Source of the DNA: Tubiluchus corallicola
Lineage: Eukaryota > Priapulida > Priapulimorpha > Priapulimorphida > Tubiluchidae
Reading direction: 5' to 3'
NCBI GenBank assembly: GCA_030141605.1
Contig: JAQGDQ010000207.1
Span: 64,001 to 101,346 of the forward strand
DNA length: 37,346 nt
A program made the position numbers and the translations under genes. Numbering within the stretch: the first letter of the stretch is position 1; each line of letters begins with the position of its first letter. Positions 1 through 24,800 of the stretch are shown piece after piece. The notes under the pieces are model-generated. The model was not told the DNA's origin and searched no databases. It saw only the letters and a program-made list of their open reading frames with translations.

Positions 1-298
1 ATTTTATAACACACCACAGGCAGTTATAGAGTACAGCTTTTATATAGTGCGACAAAACAAACGGGTGCAAAGTATTACACTTGTAACAGGCAGTTTTACA
101 GCCTGCATGAATATAAGCACTATGCAAATACATATAATTAATAGTGACTACGTAAAAAATAAGTTAATAACATTTCTAATACACCACAAGTAAATGTTTA
201 ATCTTCTCATTACATAAACAACCATAAATTCACAATAGAGATGATTGGGACAGAACTATCAGCCTAGGGCGTAGTATCAAGACACGCCCCGCATTTAC

Positions 299-1696
299 CT
301 GTGATGTCAGCTTGCTCAAATTTTAACCAGGTGACCTTTTCTTTGTCTTCTGCCTTAGACTGAGTACCGCTGTAAGCCTAAATGATAATCGTGATGTAAT
401 TTATAACAAAATATGACTTATATTCATACACTAGCATTTCAGTACACTCACTTCTCGGTTTGCCGGACGCCGTTTTTATAGATATTGGAAAAATTTGACA
501 AAATCTGGACCGTTAAAGTCGAACATACTATCGACACATAAAGTCGACACAATCCGTTGTTTCACGACCTGATCGCTAGTTGGCAGGCCATCTCTTTTTT
601 TTTACATCATTATGCGCATCAGTGCAACCACGCCTCGTGTAACGACACATTTGTGGCTTGTATGTCAGGAGCGGCTCGTACTAGACGTTGAGCCAATTAA
701 GCGATTGATTCTACATTACCATGAGTCTAATACACGGCGCCTACTGTATTAGGTTAGTATCGGTAAATACGGAAAATCAGCAAAATCTCCGGCAAACCAA
801 GATGTGAGTGTACTGCAATGCAAAAATTTATGATAACATGTAACTGTTGAAGTGCATTGTTAAATGTTCAAATTAACCTAGAACTAAATTCCTATGTAAA
901 ATTACATGTTTATATATAAGTAATATTATCATCACATCATTGCCTTCAGTTCGAAGAAAATTTAAATGGTACTCAATTAGTTGCCAAGTCTAAAAGAGCA
1001 TCATTTAGTAATAAATTCTACCCTCTCATAAATTCTTAAGACCATTAATGTTTAAGATTCTTATGCACGCACCTGTGGAACTACCTCCTGAATGAAGCCA
1101 ACGACACTTTCCATAACTGATTTGTCACTGAAAAACAAAACAAAAACATCTTGCCAGTTTAGGCATACAAAATAATTTGCTAAGTTCACATTCTCAAGTT
1201 TCACGACCACACAGTCATAGTTAAAATGAGATTATTCTTTATCTAAGATAAATTCATTCATCAGTTATAACCTGCAAAGGTAAAAAATATGGATTTCTTT
1301 ACGATAAATTAATCGAAATGGAATTCGTTTTCGTTCAGAAATTAAATTAAAACTTGTCTTTTACTTTCAGGTACTGCACACTACAAAGTTCCATGAGGTA
1401 AATTTGCCAGACTTAATCATAACTACGTTTTGTGAATCAGTCATCTAACAATTTAGCAAAGGTTTGCTAGAACTATATTTACTAACTAGGTATCACGTAC
1501 ACGGACTACAAAACGTATATTTACCAATGCAAATATACAGATAAAATCTAATAAACTAACGGATAAAGCTAGGTTTATTTTATTTTTTAGACCTAGGTGA
1601 ACAAACAAATTAAGCAGCAAGCTGTTACCTTGCGGGTTGCGAGCGCACAAGCAGCCCACTACCCTTACAAGCTCGTCTCGGTGATTCTGATGCCAT
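299..1696 (-). CDS. BCAS3: BCAS3 orthologue, first three coding exons (partial at left edge)
   Basis: Three minus-strand exons join in phase: 1629-1696 (ATG at 1694-1696; donor GTAACA), 1073-1127 (acceptor TTTTTCAG; donor GTGCGT) and 299-377 (acceptor CATTTAG; donor GTAAAT). They encode about 67 residues starting MASESPRRACKG. The second and third exons meet to give MESVVGFIQEVVPQAYSG, which closely matches the N-terminus of human BCAS3 as I remember it (MESVVTFLQDVVPQAYSG). Acidic and basic residues and a W-L-K-F motif follow, matching the start of the first beta-propeller blade. Human BCAS3 is a WD40-propeller protein of about 900 residues acting in cell polarity, cytoskeleton organisation and, with PHAF1, at autophagic membranes. 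The rest of the gene lies beyond base 1. The intron at 378-1072 contains an inverted-repeat element. The start is the only ATG in frame before the first donor; the second ATG is at the MESVV motif. Confidence 0.9.
440..815. mobile_element. Short inverted-repeat DNA transposon, family A copy 1 (pogo/Tigger-like ends)
   Basis: Starts CAGTACACTCACTTCTCGG and ends with the imperfect reverse complement (CCAAGATGTGAGTGTACTG). The terminal repeats are about 27 bp and continue into GTTTGCCGGA. A second, diverged copy lies at 21915-22343 in a SUDS3 intron, sharing internal blocks such as CATGAGTCTAATACA and GGTATCGGTAAAT. No coding capacity, so it is a non-autonomous element. It sits in BCAS3 intron 2. 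No clean TA duplication is visible. Confidence 0.7.
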
Positions 1697-3185
1697 TTAA
1701 GACTAAAAGAATGAAGAAACGACAACTTTTCTTAATGACGTAGAAACAAAAACGTATCTTCTCTCCCTGACATCTTTGTTTTGAATGCTCTTCTGTTAGA
1801 CACATACTGTACAATAATTGAACGCGCGCCATCTAGTGCATGATAGTAGTATATTATAAAATTCTTTAACACCTGCTGAGTTTTGCACCCGAGTATAGCT
1901 ACTATAAAAATTAATTAAGCCATACGGATTCTTTTTGCTAATAATTTTCCTGTCTGGTCAAAACGTTGAGTAAATGTTCATGTGTGACCGTCATAAATTA
2001 GTAAATATTATTGACTTACTTGTGCACAGATATAATTATTTTGTCATCATTAATTATTATGATCCTTGGGTCCTGCCTGTACGGTACAGAAACTACTCTA
2101 TTTAAAAAAAAAAAGATTAACACATTGCCTGGAATAACAAGGCCGATATATAGGAAAAATTAGAAAGTACTTTGTTGGAGCCCGATTGCCTCAATTGTTT
2201 TCTGGTACAATGAAAACCACTTAAGCATGTATGAAAGTATACTTGCCAGTACAAGCATTACTTAACGCTGATATTGTTCAATCATTTTTAACTATGCAAC
2301 GAAGCTCCATCCACACATCGGACTTTTGAATTGTTCACTACAGTAATATTAAAACGAGAAACTAGGTATTATAGAGATGACTATATAGCTATCAATAAAA
2401 GAAACAAGAAATTGGAACTGTTTACTTCAAAAAAATTATCATTACTACATAACTTTAAATACAAATCTAGGAATATTTTATCATTACTACATAACAAAAT
2501 AGTATCTTCATTTTTCAACCAAAACATAAATTACATAATACTTTTGTCAGCAGTAAACTGCAGTTGCAGTAATTATGTTCAACTTAATCGTCGTCACAAC
2601 ATCATCGTACTAACATGTGACATTCAAGTATTCCTCATCAACATGCTGAATTTCTACCTTTTGCACCTTGCCCTCACTCTACAAGTGTGTGTGTATGTGT
2701 GTGTGCGTGCGTGCGTGAGCAAATGTGTGAGAGTGAGTGCAAGAGAGATCATTTAATGCACTTCTGTTTTGTTTCTTAAATTTTAAATTTACCATTAATC
2801 TGGGCAGCACCAACACAAGATTTTCTTCCTGATGTTGTCCAGAGGCCAACCGGTAGTCTCAATAAAAATTATATATTAATGTTTTTTCCTTGTAAAATTT
2901 GTATTAATTTAATGTTATTTGTGAGAATTATCATTGTATGCTCATGGTAAATCTAGCAATAAATTCTAATTCTAACTTTTTACAAAAAATAAAAATAGCA
3001 TGAAGTGACATGACAAGTATCACTAGTCAAACGAAGCATTACAAAATTTGAGAAGTCGTTTGTAAATGCGCAAATACAAATTTAATTTTATGATGACCAA
3101 TCTTTGCATTTTTTAATAATGTGATTCTAAAAAGTGAATAAGGCCTCAATCACAGCTTGAAATAAATAAAAGCCAAAACGCGCAG
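1697..3185. other. Spacer between BCAS3 5' end and the dioxygenase 3' end
   Basis: No gene is seen. It should hold the BCAS3 promoter and 5' UTR (next to 1697) and the 3' UTR of the dioxygenase gene. An ATTAAA on the minus strand at 3112-3117, about 70 bases past the stop codon, is a possible polyadenylation signal. A short (GT)n/(GC) run is at 2685-2718. The segment ending near 2973 has AATAAATTCTAATTCTAAC, resembling the 3' tail of the LINE fragment at 21219-21642, so roughly 2780-2973 may be a LINE tail in plus orientation. Confidence 0.5.
2685..2718. repeat. Short GT/GC-rich microsatellite
   Basis: An imperfect run of GTGTGT, TATGTG and GCGTGC units lies in the spacer. Low-complexity sequence only. 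Confidence 0.8.
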
Positions 3186-15238
<12,053 letters not shown>

Positions 15239-15356
15239 CGAGCCAGATTATAAACTTGTAAACTTTCGGTGCTGAATTTACGAGGCTGTTTAACCAGACC
15301 GCCAATGACGGTGTACAGCGCACGACGTCACCATGACAGCAATAAAGTTTACTGAC

Positions 15357-16393
15357 CTCTTCTAGATGGTATTCCCACATACAACACCTGGATAGTTCTT
15401 GATACCTCCAGCCCGGCATACTTAACAAGCCTGACAATACGTCGCATTTGCTTTTATATTTTATAACCATCAACCTAAACAAGAATTTTGGAATTTATTA
15501 AACTACAAAAGTACAAAGAATCATAGAAGATTATTTGAATTTAGGCTATTAACAGAAAGCGCTATAAAATTTCTAGATTATTAAATTTTGGGTTAAATAT
15601 ATTAAATAAATAAATAAAATATATAAAATTAAATAAATATAAATTAAATATATATATATTCAATATACATATATATATATATAAATGTATATATTCTACT
15701 AAATGTATATATTCTACTATATATATATATATATACTATATATATATATATATATATGGACACAGCAATGACCAATAGTGAAAATTTTCCCTGCGCTCAG
15801 TTGCTGTTCAAATACCATACTCAGAATGGATCAAATTTATCTTCATGTGACAAACTATTTAAGACAAGAGTAATTAGTCAACCCCGAATAACGTACATAT
15901 CAATATTCAAGTCTAAATTAAAAAAACATTTAATGACACGTTTTGAATATCCGACATACGAACACGATGACACCTACTCAAATCATAATTTCATTTTTCC
16001 TAGACCGTACTAAACTAGTTTATATTTTATTTTTTGAATTTCTAGTTGCACTTATAGTTTAGCTTGCACCAGGCGCATTTGCCCAGAACAGTGTTTTTTT
16101 TTATATGAACTAACACTGATTGTCTGTCTTATATTATGATGGTCAATGTTTTAAAATGGCAAATAAAGATTTTACTACTACTACTACTACATCGTACATC
16201 TGTTAACGCGCAGCAACATTGTACTATTGTAAACATTGTTTGAAAAAACAAAATTGTTACACATGCATTATAATTACAAAGACTAATAATACACTTACGT
16301 GAACAGAATAGATAGAAGACCACAAAGTGTTGTGGCAGTAGCGGTCAAGGTAAGCACTGCAAGCCACCAATGGATAAATACTGTTGTGTACAT
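15357..16393 (-). CDS. Possible alternative 5' exons of the dioxygenase (membrane-anchor N-terminus)
   Basis: Two minus-strand blocks join in phase. Block 16299-16393 starts with ATG (MYTTVFIHWW), encodes a strongly hydrophobic run and ends at a good donor (GTAAGTG). Block 15357-15474 follows a good acceptor (TTCTTGTTTAG) and continues the hydrophobic run with LMVIKYKSK, then SMPGWRYQELSRCC, ending at GAG/GTCAGT. That end is phase 0 and would splice in frame to an internal acceptor (CAACAG, 15161-15163) of the first dioxygenase exon at VSYTFSPRR. The product would carry a signal-anchor of about 25 residues with positive flank in place of the presequence-like start. I recognise no homologue for this N-terminus; it could also be a separate small gene or chance. 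Confidence 0.35.
15594..15757. repeat. AT-rich low-complexity tract with (AT)n runs
   Basis: Consists of TAAA/TAAATA units, several TATATATA runs and two copies of AATGTATATATTCTACTA. Probably expanded microsatellite at the edge of the LINE fragment that follows. Confidence 0.85.
15755..16193 (+). mobile_element. Non-LTR retrotransposon (LINE) 3' fragment
   Basis: An open frame ending at 16013 has the lysine-rich pattern FKSKLKKHL near its end, as at the C-terminus of many LINE reverse-transcriptase ORFs (SFKxxLKxxLL). A short 3' UTR, GCAAATAAAGATTTT and a (TAC/ACT)n tail at about 16172-16191 follow. A microsatellite tail after the polyadenylation-like signal is typical of LINE 3' ends. Heavily 5' truncated. 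Confidence 0.55.
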
Positions 16394-18062
16394 TGTATAA
16401 TGTAAATATAAATTAAGAAGGTGAGAAGTTCAAACTGATAGTACTATCTCAGTACTACGGACTACGCAATAAATTTGTAGTGTCACTGGATTGAGATGCG
16501 TTCTAAAGTCCAATTAACAATCAGGATAGCTACCGAGTGTTTTCAAGGTTATATGTGCGCTTGCATAGCAAAATCGTCCATAAGTCGGCAGTTAACATTT
16601 TCTAGTTATTCAATACCCCGAATCTCCATTTCATGAGGATCATTTTGATACCAGGTTCATCGCTCTATGTTATTTTTACGCTGAGGTAATCCACACTGAA
16701 GTTGTAGTGTAGCCTATGTGGTGTAGTGAAAAAACATAACTTTGAGAAAATCACTGTTAAAATTAGTCATTGTTTTTTGTGGCGTTTCTACAAAACACTT
16801 AGCAACCGTAGAAAAGTTGGCTGCTATGGACTTTGCAAGAACACATTGTCGTCATAGTTAAATCCAGTATGATTGCTGATGAGGATGTGGACATAGCAAA
16901 AAAACCCTAAATGATAGCTTCCAATAGGTTCCATTGGATTTGAAAATACAAGTTTTTTTTACAATTGCAGTGCTAGAAAGTGGGTATGGGGTTACAAAAT
17001 TAGATTTTTAGTTTTTCTTGAACATTTTCCAAGATCAGTTAATGCTAGAATATAAAAGTCCAATATATTCAGCATTTGTTTTTATAAAAAAACAAGAACT
17101 GACATTCAACCAAACTTCTGGTGTATTCTACTTTGAGGCTTACTAACATAGTTTTAACTATGCCGACTTACGGATGATTTTGGTTTGCAAGCACGCATAT
17201 AAAGAACATAAAGACTTCTTGTTGTTCCAGACACACAGACCAGTTGCTCTAATTACAAAATACTATGTTATTATTTACAAATATTTACAGATAAAAACTG
17301 AACACTATCTTCACATTAAATATGAAAAAATCTATGAGACATCATCAATACACAGTTAATGAATGAAGTTATACTGCATGTAGACTGCAATGTTTGGTCC
17401 AGTAGTTGACTGCCGTAAATAAGTTTTATAAAATCAACCTTCACTAGAGTACAAACAAAACGTTTTTGCACTTCGTTACCACAATTAGAAACAGCTGGGT
17501 TCAAGACCAAGGTGGTGGTTACTTCCATTTCATTGAACAGATGTAGAAAAAAGGAAAATTTGGCTTATCAATTTCGCCTCGTATTGATACGAGTAATTTC
17601 ACTTTTACTTGTACAGCACTAGTTAAATAAGTCTAGATTTCTAAGTCAATCGAACGCAAATAATTCCACTTTAAAATTCAAAATCTTTCTTGCTATTCAG
17701 TATTTTTGCTTTCATAAATAGTAAATCAGCACCATTAAAACTCCGATACGTGTCTATATAACTGAGTCAGCCGTTACTATGAGCATTTTTAAATCAAAAA
17801 ATAGTATACGCCCCTAGCACAGTTTTAAGTAATGTTTGCACTGCTTACGGCCTACTCTGCTTGCGTACTATGATGTAGAGAGGTGAATGTACAACTTTTT
17901 TATCAGACTGATTTTTGTTATATAACAAAATTTGTAAATTACATGATTAGTACATTAGTAATCCAACTTTCGTTGGTGAATTTTAGAACATCAGTTAAGA
18001 ATACCTGCGCGAAGGTTCTGGGTTCAAATCGTGATTGGCTCACAATTTTTCAGTGCTTCTTT

Positions 18063-18524
18063 TAGTGATGGGAATCGATACAAAAGGATTTGCGATACGT
18101 TTTCGATAAATGATAAGGAGTTGTGATATAATTTCGATAAACGATAAGGACTTGTGATACGAATTTGATTTCGATAAGTATTTCACAAAGTTATTGTTTT
18201 ACAAGCATTGTACACACTGTACTACACGGTGCAAACCGTGAAGCATCATTTTATGTAATAAATGCTACCAGGTTTTGAAGTTAACGACACAATAATATAA
18301 ACTGTTGTTCTCAATATGTTTAGTATTGCTAGGGCACGCAAATTGCGAAAATGACACATCGATTTTGATATCGATACTCCAACTGTATCAATTTTCTGTT
18401 CTGATAATGATTTATTTTGTGGAATCGAAAATGGATAAAAAAAATCGATTTTGTTTTATATTGATTACAAAACAGAAAAAAACGCATTTTTCGTTGATAA
18501 AACGATGATCGATTCACATCACTA
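18063..18524. mobile_element. hAT-like non-autonomous transposon
   Basis: Starts TAGTGATGGGAATCGATAC and ends in inverted form ATCGATTCACATCACTA. The adjacent 8-mers GCTTCTTT (18055-18062) and GCCTTTTT (18525-18532) match at six of eight positions, fitting an aged hAT 8-bp target duplication. The interior is full of TCGATA/CGATAA subterminal motifs, likely transposase-binding repeats. No coding capacity. Confidence 0.7.
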
Positions 18525-18859
18525 GCCTTTTTCCTTCCAATTAGTAGTTGTTATTTTAATTGTTGCAAAGAACGATAAATTTTTGCTAATTGTGACAAAT
18601 ATCATGTTTGAAGGAAAAAATTTAGAAATTCATTTTTACCATTTGTCCGGGAAACACCACCGCTATCATTTCCCTTCATCAATTAACAATAACACATTCT
18701 ACAATTAACAACATTGTACTGGTTAGTGTTCCAATGAAGAACACATGACCCACTAAAATACACAATAAATATCCAATAAAATAATTAGCCAGCACACAGA
18801 CGGGCATAAATTAGATAAATAGTACGCGGAGAGAATCAAGTTTTTTCACTCGAGTGCGG

Positions 18860-21800
18860 CTAATTTGTGCGACGTCGTATAGAGTATTTTCCCTTGGAGA
18901 GTTGGGATAGAAACACCTTCATCTTGCTGCTGTCTGTCAGCTTCTTCACCCACAGCTAGATAGGAAAGAAAAATCGAGAAATTTGACTTTCATGGTGCAT
19001 ATAACATTAATATAATCACAGAACATACTCTTGTCATGTGAGATTTCATATATAACATAAATACAATCATAGAACATACTCTTGTCATTTGAGATTTCAT
19101 ATGTAACATAAATACAATCACAGAACATACTCTTCTCATGTGAGATTCCAAATCTAATCATGAGCGAAACAAACAATAATAAACTGAACACTAAGCAAGG
19201 TGATTTATTCAGTAGGACACGAGTCGCTTACTGGCAAACTTCAGATAATTGAGCATACTATTAATGGTTTGCTCCACGCGCTCTCGTTTCGCAATAAGAA
19301 ATAATATAATATGCTAGTTTGTCATTTTATGCAAAGGAATTCTGCCTGCAACCCGTTCCTATAGCAACCAGACCGCATAATAAATGATAGTGCTCTGGTA
19401 TGACAAAATTTCCAAGTTCGCTTCATGCGGCGCTTGGCTTTGACTCTGCAGTGTTTATTGTTTAATGTCTGCGTGGGCTTAAATCTTAATGAAAGAGAAA
19501 CTGCCAGCTACGTACATATTGGCAAGAAAGACGGGTGCTTTCAAGCAAGCAGAAAGAAATTAATTAGTAGAAACCATAAAAAACCATAAAACATTTAATT
19601 CATGATTTAAGCAGCATTGATTTTTGCCTCTGGAACGTGTCTCAATTCTTTTATATTACTTCCTATGGAAGTTTTGGTTTCGTTTAACACCGTGTTCTGC
19701 TGGAACACATTAGCGTCGTTAAGCGCGAACTTACTGTACAGTTTTCGTAAATTTACAATACTGCGCAATAGTGCCTGTCTAACTCCATGTTGTAAATTTA
19801 GATACACAATGTTACCTCATTTGTGCCAATGCCACTAATGACAGCACTAATTTTGCCAATATCTTTTCCTTCCAAGAAGATAGCGTTTCCACGGTGATAC
19901 CTGTTAAAGTAAATGTAATATAAGTGACAGAAGTACATTAAAGGAACACTGGATGATTTTTCATATACAAGCCCATTTTCAAGTCCAATAAAAAGTATAC
20001 ATTTTAATGCAACTAGTACTGCAAAAGCATTTAAAAACTTGATTAACAGAGGGTGAGCCCAGCTATTGACGACATCACAAACTAACATAATTTTCAACAT
20101 CAAAAATATTCCACGAACGTCTTGCACATGTTAAGCGAAAGCGAAAATTGAAGTACAGTGCGTTGTACTAAAGCTAGACAAGTTTTAAGATAAAAATTCA
20201 AATTTACCACTGTACTCACGCAAGAGCTGTCGAACGTATGCAGTTCGTCATAAACTAACATATCTGAACTGAGAGGTACAACACCTGTTTTTTGTGCAAC
20301 ACATTCCGAAATGCAGGCGATAGTGCCTGTCTAACTAACAAATGGCAAAATGCAATGACGAAGAACTAGTGGCTCAAATGTGAAATTGTGTTTGTGTGGT
20401 AACGATTCTTTCACGTAAGTCACTTTTGAAAAAATAGCACTTTTTCATTCAAAACTTTAAAGAGAGTTTGTTTTGACCTGCAATTTAAGATTGGGTCCGG
20501 TTTTGCTTTAAGATTAATTCTCATGCCGTAATACTAGAGAAAAACTGTTGTTACCATTTTTGGTGGTTTAATATTGTTTTTGTACATATAGATAATCAGG
20601 GTGCATCGGATCCAGTTTTGTCGGATCAGGTTCAGCATGTGCTGGACCTGCTTCTGGTTGCTGATCTAACATATTAATGCAAATGATATTTCATTTTATT
20701 AGCCTTTTGTTCATGTGATGGTATCGTTTGTCCAATTTTAGGGTCACGGAGTAATTATAAATGGAAACACTGCAAACGTTGGTATGTACTCTCATTTTGA
20801 TCACTTGATCCGCCCCTTGGTTTGAAATAAACAATGCTATGCTTTTATTGGAAGTAGACGATTCTGAATTTTTAGCAAACATTTTTGTGATAATAGCACT
20901 ATCCTTGCAAGCTCCTTGCTGCACGGAATTGCAGTCGGAAGATTACTGGTATCATTTGCGATACTTTTGAAAATTTCTCAAGATTTTAATTCTTCAAATT
21001 CTCTAAAAAAATTAAGATTATTCAGGGAATTAAATTGCTATGTGTATATTTTCTTACCAGCTCTAATTTTTTTCGCAATAGGTGCACGTTTGTTAGTTTT
21101 ATGCTTCAAAAAATAGATATACAATCAGTGCAAGATCCAGCGAATATTTTTTGCCGGATCGAAATCGTATCCGGATCCTGTAAAATTATCGGATCTCAGG
21201 ATCCGGAAGCGATAGAATTAGAATTAGAATTAGTTTATTCACCGTAATGATTTCACATAACATAAGTAGGCAACAATAACTATATAATTAACGAAATTAA
21301 AATTTAACTACAAAACAGAAAAAATCATATACAGAGGGCAAATTTATTTACCGAATCAACAAAAATATCGCGTTTTAATGTAGGGGCACAATAGTTCTTC
21401 ACTCATACGTCTTAACACATCTCCAACAATATTTCATTAACGACGTTAAATTTGGGGAGTGCTTGAAGGTTACAAATGCTAGAAAAGTTCAACTCAGAAT
21501 GTTCAATTCGTAAATCTTCTGTCACCGGACATCTCAATAAGACGTGGGCTTCTGTTTGAACTTCTTCCCCACATGTACATAATCTGTCTTCTCTCGGTAT
21601 TCTGGACCAACGTCCGGATACATCCCTACAAATAATACGTACCATTTTTTCTCATAGTATAATTTTCCATCTTCAATTTTGATGTCTGATTGGGAATCAT
21701 TTGAATCTGAAAAGTGAAAATGCATTGTAGGCTAATGTACTAATGTAATGTATCTGTGTGTATTTACCCGTCAAAAGGTAGCTTCTCTGTTAATACAAAT

Positions 21801-24800
21801 ATAAACTATTCATCCACTTTCATTAGCAATTACATAAACAAGATAAGAAAATGCAGAAATGAATTCATTCATGCAGTAGGCTGCAGCTGCAAGGCTCCAC
21901 ATATCATATAACCAAGTACACTCATATCTTAGTTTGCCGGACCTCGCTTTTATGGCTATCAGAAATTTTGGACACAGTCTGGTCCCTTAAAAGTCCCGCC
22001 TACTATGGACACAGCCCGTTATCCCGCGAGTTGATAGCTAGTTCGCAGGCCATCACTTTTACATCCAAGCAGCGTGTAACGTCACGTGTGTAGCTTGCAT
22101 TCGAGCGTGTTTAAGTTGTTTAATCAGCACGTGTAAGTTTAAAGTCATTTATGTGAAGTTATTTGAGTCAATTGCTGACAGTTTTTGCAATTGAGACTTT
22201 TGCAAAGAAACCGAGACAATTAGGTGATTACCATGAGTCTAATACATAATGCCCACTACATTAGCTTGGTATCGGTAAATGCGGACAATCGTCAAAACCA
22301 AAATCTTTCAGCTTTTGTCCGACAAAACGAGATATGAATGTATAGCCCATCAAATCTAATCCAAGATTTGAAATTTCATTAGATTTTTATTCATTAATAG
22401 TATAAAAAAAGAAATTTTATTGACGCAGCTTAAAGGTTAGCAAATCGACAACAATGCGTTTGATAAAGTTACATTATCAAGTATTTTTATACAGCGTACT
22501 TTTTTTGGCTGTCGTAGATGACACGTTCTTTCCTTTGTTGATAACCTTTAGATCTTCTAGAACATCGGAGTCGTTTAGAAGCAGGTTCAGCTGGTTAACT
22601 CCGTTATTTTTACGAATTTTGTTGGTCAGCGGAGGTGGATCGTGCGGCCGTCTACGTAGTTTCCGTGTGTTCACTGGTTTCACTTCCATTGAATCTGTCG
22701 TTTAAAAGACAAAACACATAGCAAAATATGTTACAGTCATTCCTTAATCTGTTTTATTTATGAATGATTTCACAGACGAATGAAGAAGAAGAGAGTAGTA
22801 TAGAATTTCAAGTTTGACGGAGTGGCTTACATTAAAAAAAATCATCGATTTTACTCAAATACATTCAAATGTGGTTTGGTATTTTCGTTGATTGGTCCTG
22901 GAGGCTCCAAAACTTTACAGTGGTTAGCACTAAAGATGTGCCATATTGCCATGAAAAGCATGTCACAAACTGTTACATAAACAAAATTTTCGCTTTATTT
23001 GAACTATTTTAGGAAAGATTTATCAGCGGTTTTTGACATCAAGGAGAAAAGAAAAGGTAACTTAGATAAATATAGTAAAACCTCTGGAAAATGCTACTGC
23101 AAATTATCTGAAATCTCTGCTACGAAACTTAAGAAATTTTGCCGAAACCGAAACTTAACCGAAAGTGCAATTATCGGTAAACCGAACTGAAAATTTCGTT
23201 TTGGTGACATCCCTGGTGCCAGGAAAGCTCACCTCCGGTTAACTCCATAGTCTGTCGCTCAGACTCGACGATCTTTTTCTTCTCTTCTAGTTCAGCAATG
23301 AGATTCACTCTCAGTTCCACTTTCTTTTCATCAAATTCTTTCACAGCTGCCTTCTTTTCGTTGATGTATTCCTTTTCTATGGCGCCAAGCTGCAACGAAT
23401 TGCACAGGTGTTTCATTAACAATCCGCTTCACGCAAAAAATATTCTGGCATTTTTTGGCTAAGGCGACCATTTGCATTTCAGTGGAGCATGCCGCGTGGG
23501 AACAGTTGGACGAGCCACCAGTTAAAAAAGTGTAACTAATTAGCATTGTTAATTACTGATTAATCAACATTAAAGAAAATTATGGAAACATTACAGATTA
23601 AACCCACAAAGTTACCGGATTTATAAAAAACAATAACAAATGTTTATTCATCTTCATAGCCTTCACTGCAAACCTGGCAGCAAGTTGCCTAAAATCGATA
23701 AAAATTTAGCAAGACTGCTCACTTCGCTATGAAATAAGTAGTACAAAAAAACAGCTTAAACGGTCAAAACTCAGCGGCGGAATTGAAATGCTTAAAGGAA
23801 GACAGGATGATTTTTCATATACGACCCCATCTTCAAGTCTAATAAATAGTATACGTTTTAACACTATTAATACTACGAAACTGCCAAAATAAAGAAAAAA
23901 TTTACCAGCATTTAGAAGTCACACAAAAGTCACATAAAAAAACATTACCCGGGCGATTAGATGGAAATAGAAGTATTTTTACCGTCTGCCTAATTATAAT
24001 GAATGTAATAGAAAGACTCTTTATATATATCGCATGAGTTTCATTAGAAAGTGATCACAATAATTTTCCAGTCTGCTCAGTGCTCAATAGTTCAGCAGAG
24101 TGAAAACTGAAATGACTTTAATAAACCTGCTAAACTAATGTCTGTTGTTAGTTTTACGATTTGTATATTACCGCATAAGTGTGAAACACCTCCGCTAAAC
24201 GAATTCTCTCCCTGTTCTGCACGTCGAGCCGTTTTAGCCTCCGGTTGTATTCCGTATGAGTGCCCTCCTTGAGCTGCCTCAACTGACGCTTCAATGAAGC
24301 CAGTTTGTCTTGGTACATCCTGAATTAAAAAACACCGATATTTAGGATCTGAAGTGTACAAGTGGATGTAAACTAAACTAGATTAGATGGCTTGTAATTA
24401 TGAACGATGAACTATGAATTATGAATTTTATTTCACACATCAAAAAATACAATATCAAACACATTAGTAAACTATAAATAAAATAATTTAAGTAGTGCAA
24501 GGTGAGTGTACAACCATACGGTCATTAACACACTCACCTTACTTAAATGGAAAAATGATTATAGTTATGCATGCTTCTGTAGATAACTTAATGTAAATAA
24601 GGATGAAGTAAATGATGTAATAATAGCAATGGTATAAGAGCAATAAACCTGAAAGTTGAGAAAGGAAAACATAACATGTAATTACGACTTTGAGTGAGCC
24701 TTAAAGAGTGAAATTTTTTTTAAATTAGTTACGATAATTAAATAATTGACAGCAAGATCATCCAAATTGTATCATGAAGTAAATACATATAACACAGACC

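Larger units (their letters stand above)
15239..18859. other. Spacer between the dioxygenase 5' end and SUDS3 3' end
   Basis: Holds the dioxygenase promoter or 5' exons, an AT-dinucleotide-rich tract (15594-15757), a LINE 3' fragment, a hAT-like element and the SUDS3 3' UTR. I see no independent conserved gene. Around 18010-18040 a stretch with GGTTCTGGGTTCAAATC looks like a tRNA B-box but has no matching cloverleaf. Confidence 0.5.

Noticed and set aside
1486-1725. 79-codon minus-strand open frame
   Set aside because: It overlaps BCAS3 exon 1 in another frame; the real coding use is the short exon 1629-1696, which matches the BCAS3 N-terminus.
18005-18045. tRNA gene candidate with GGTTCAAATC
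   Set aside because: Only a B-box-like stretch is present; no acceptor stem or anticodon arm can be placed upstream.
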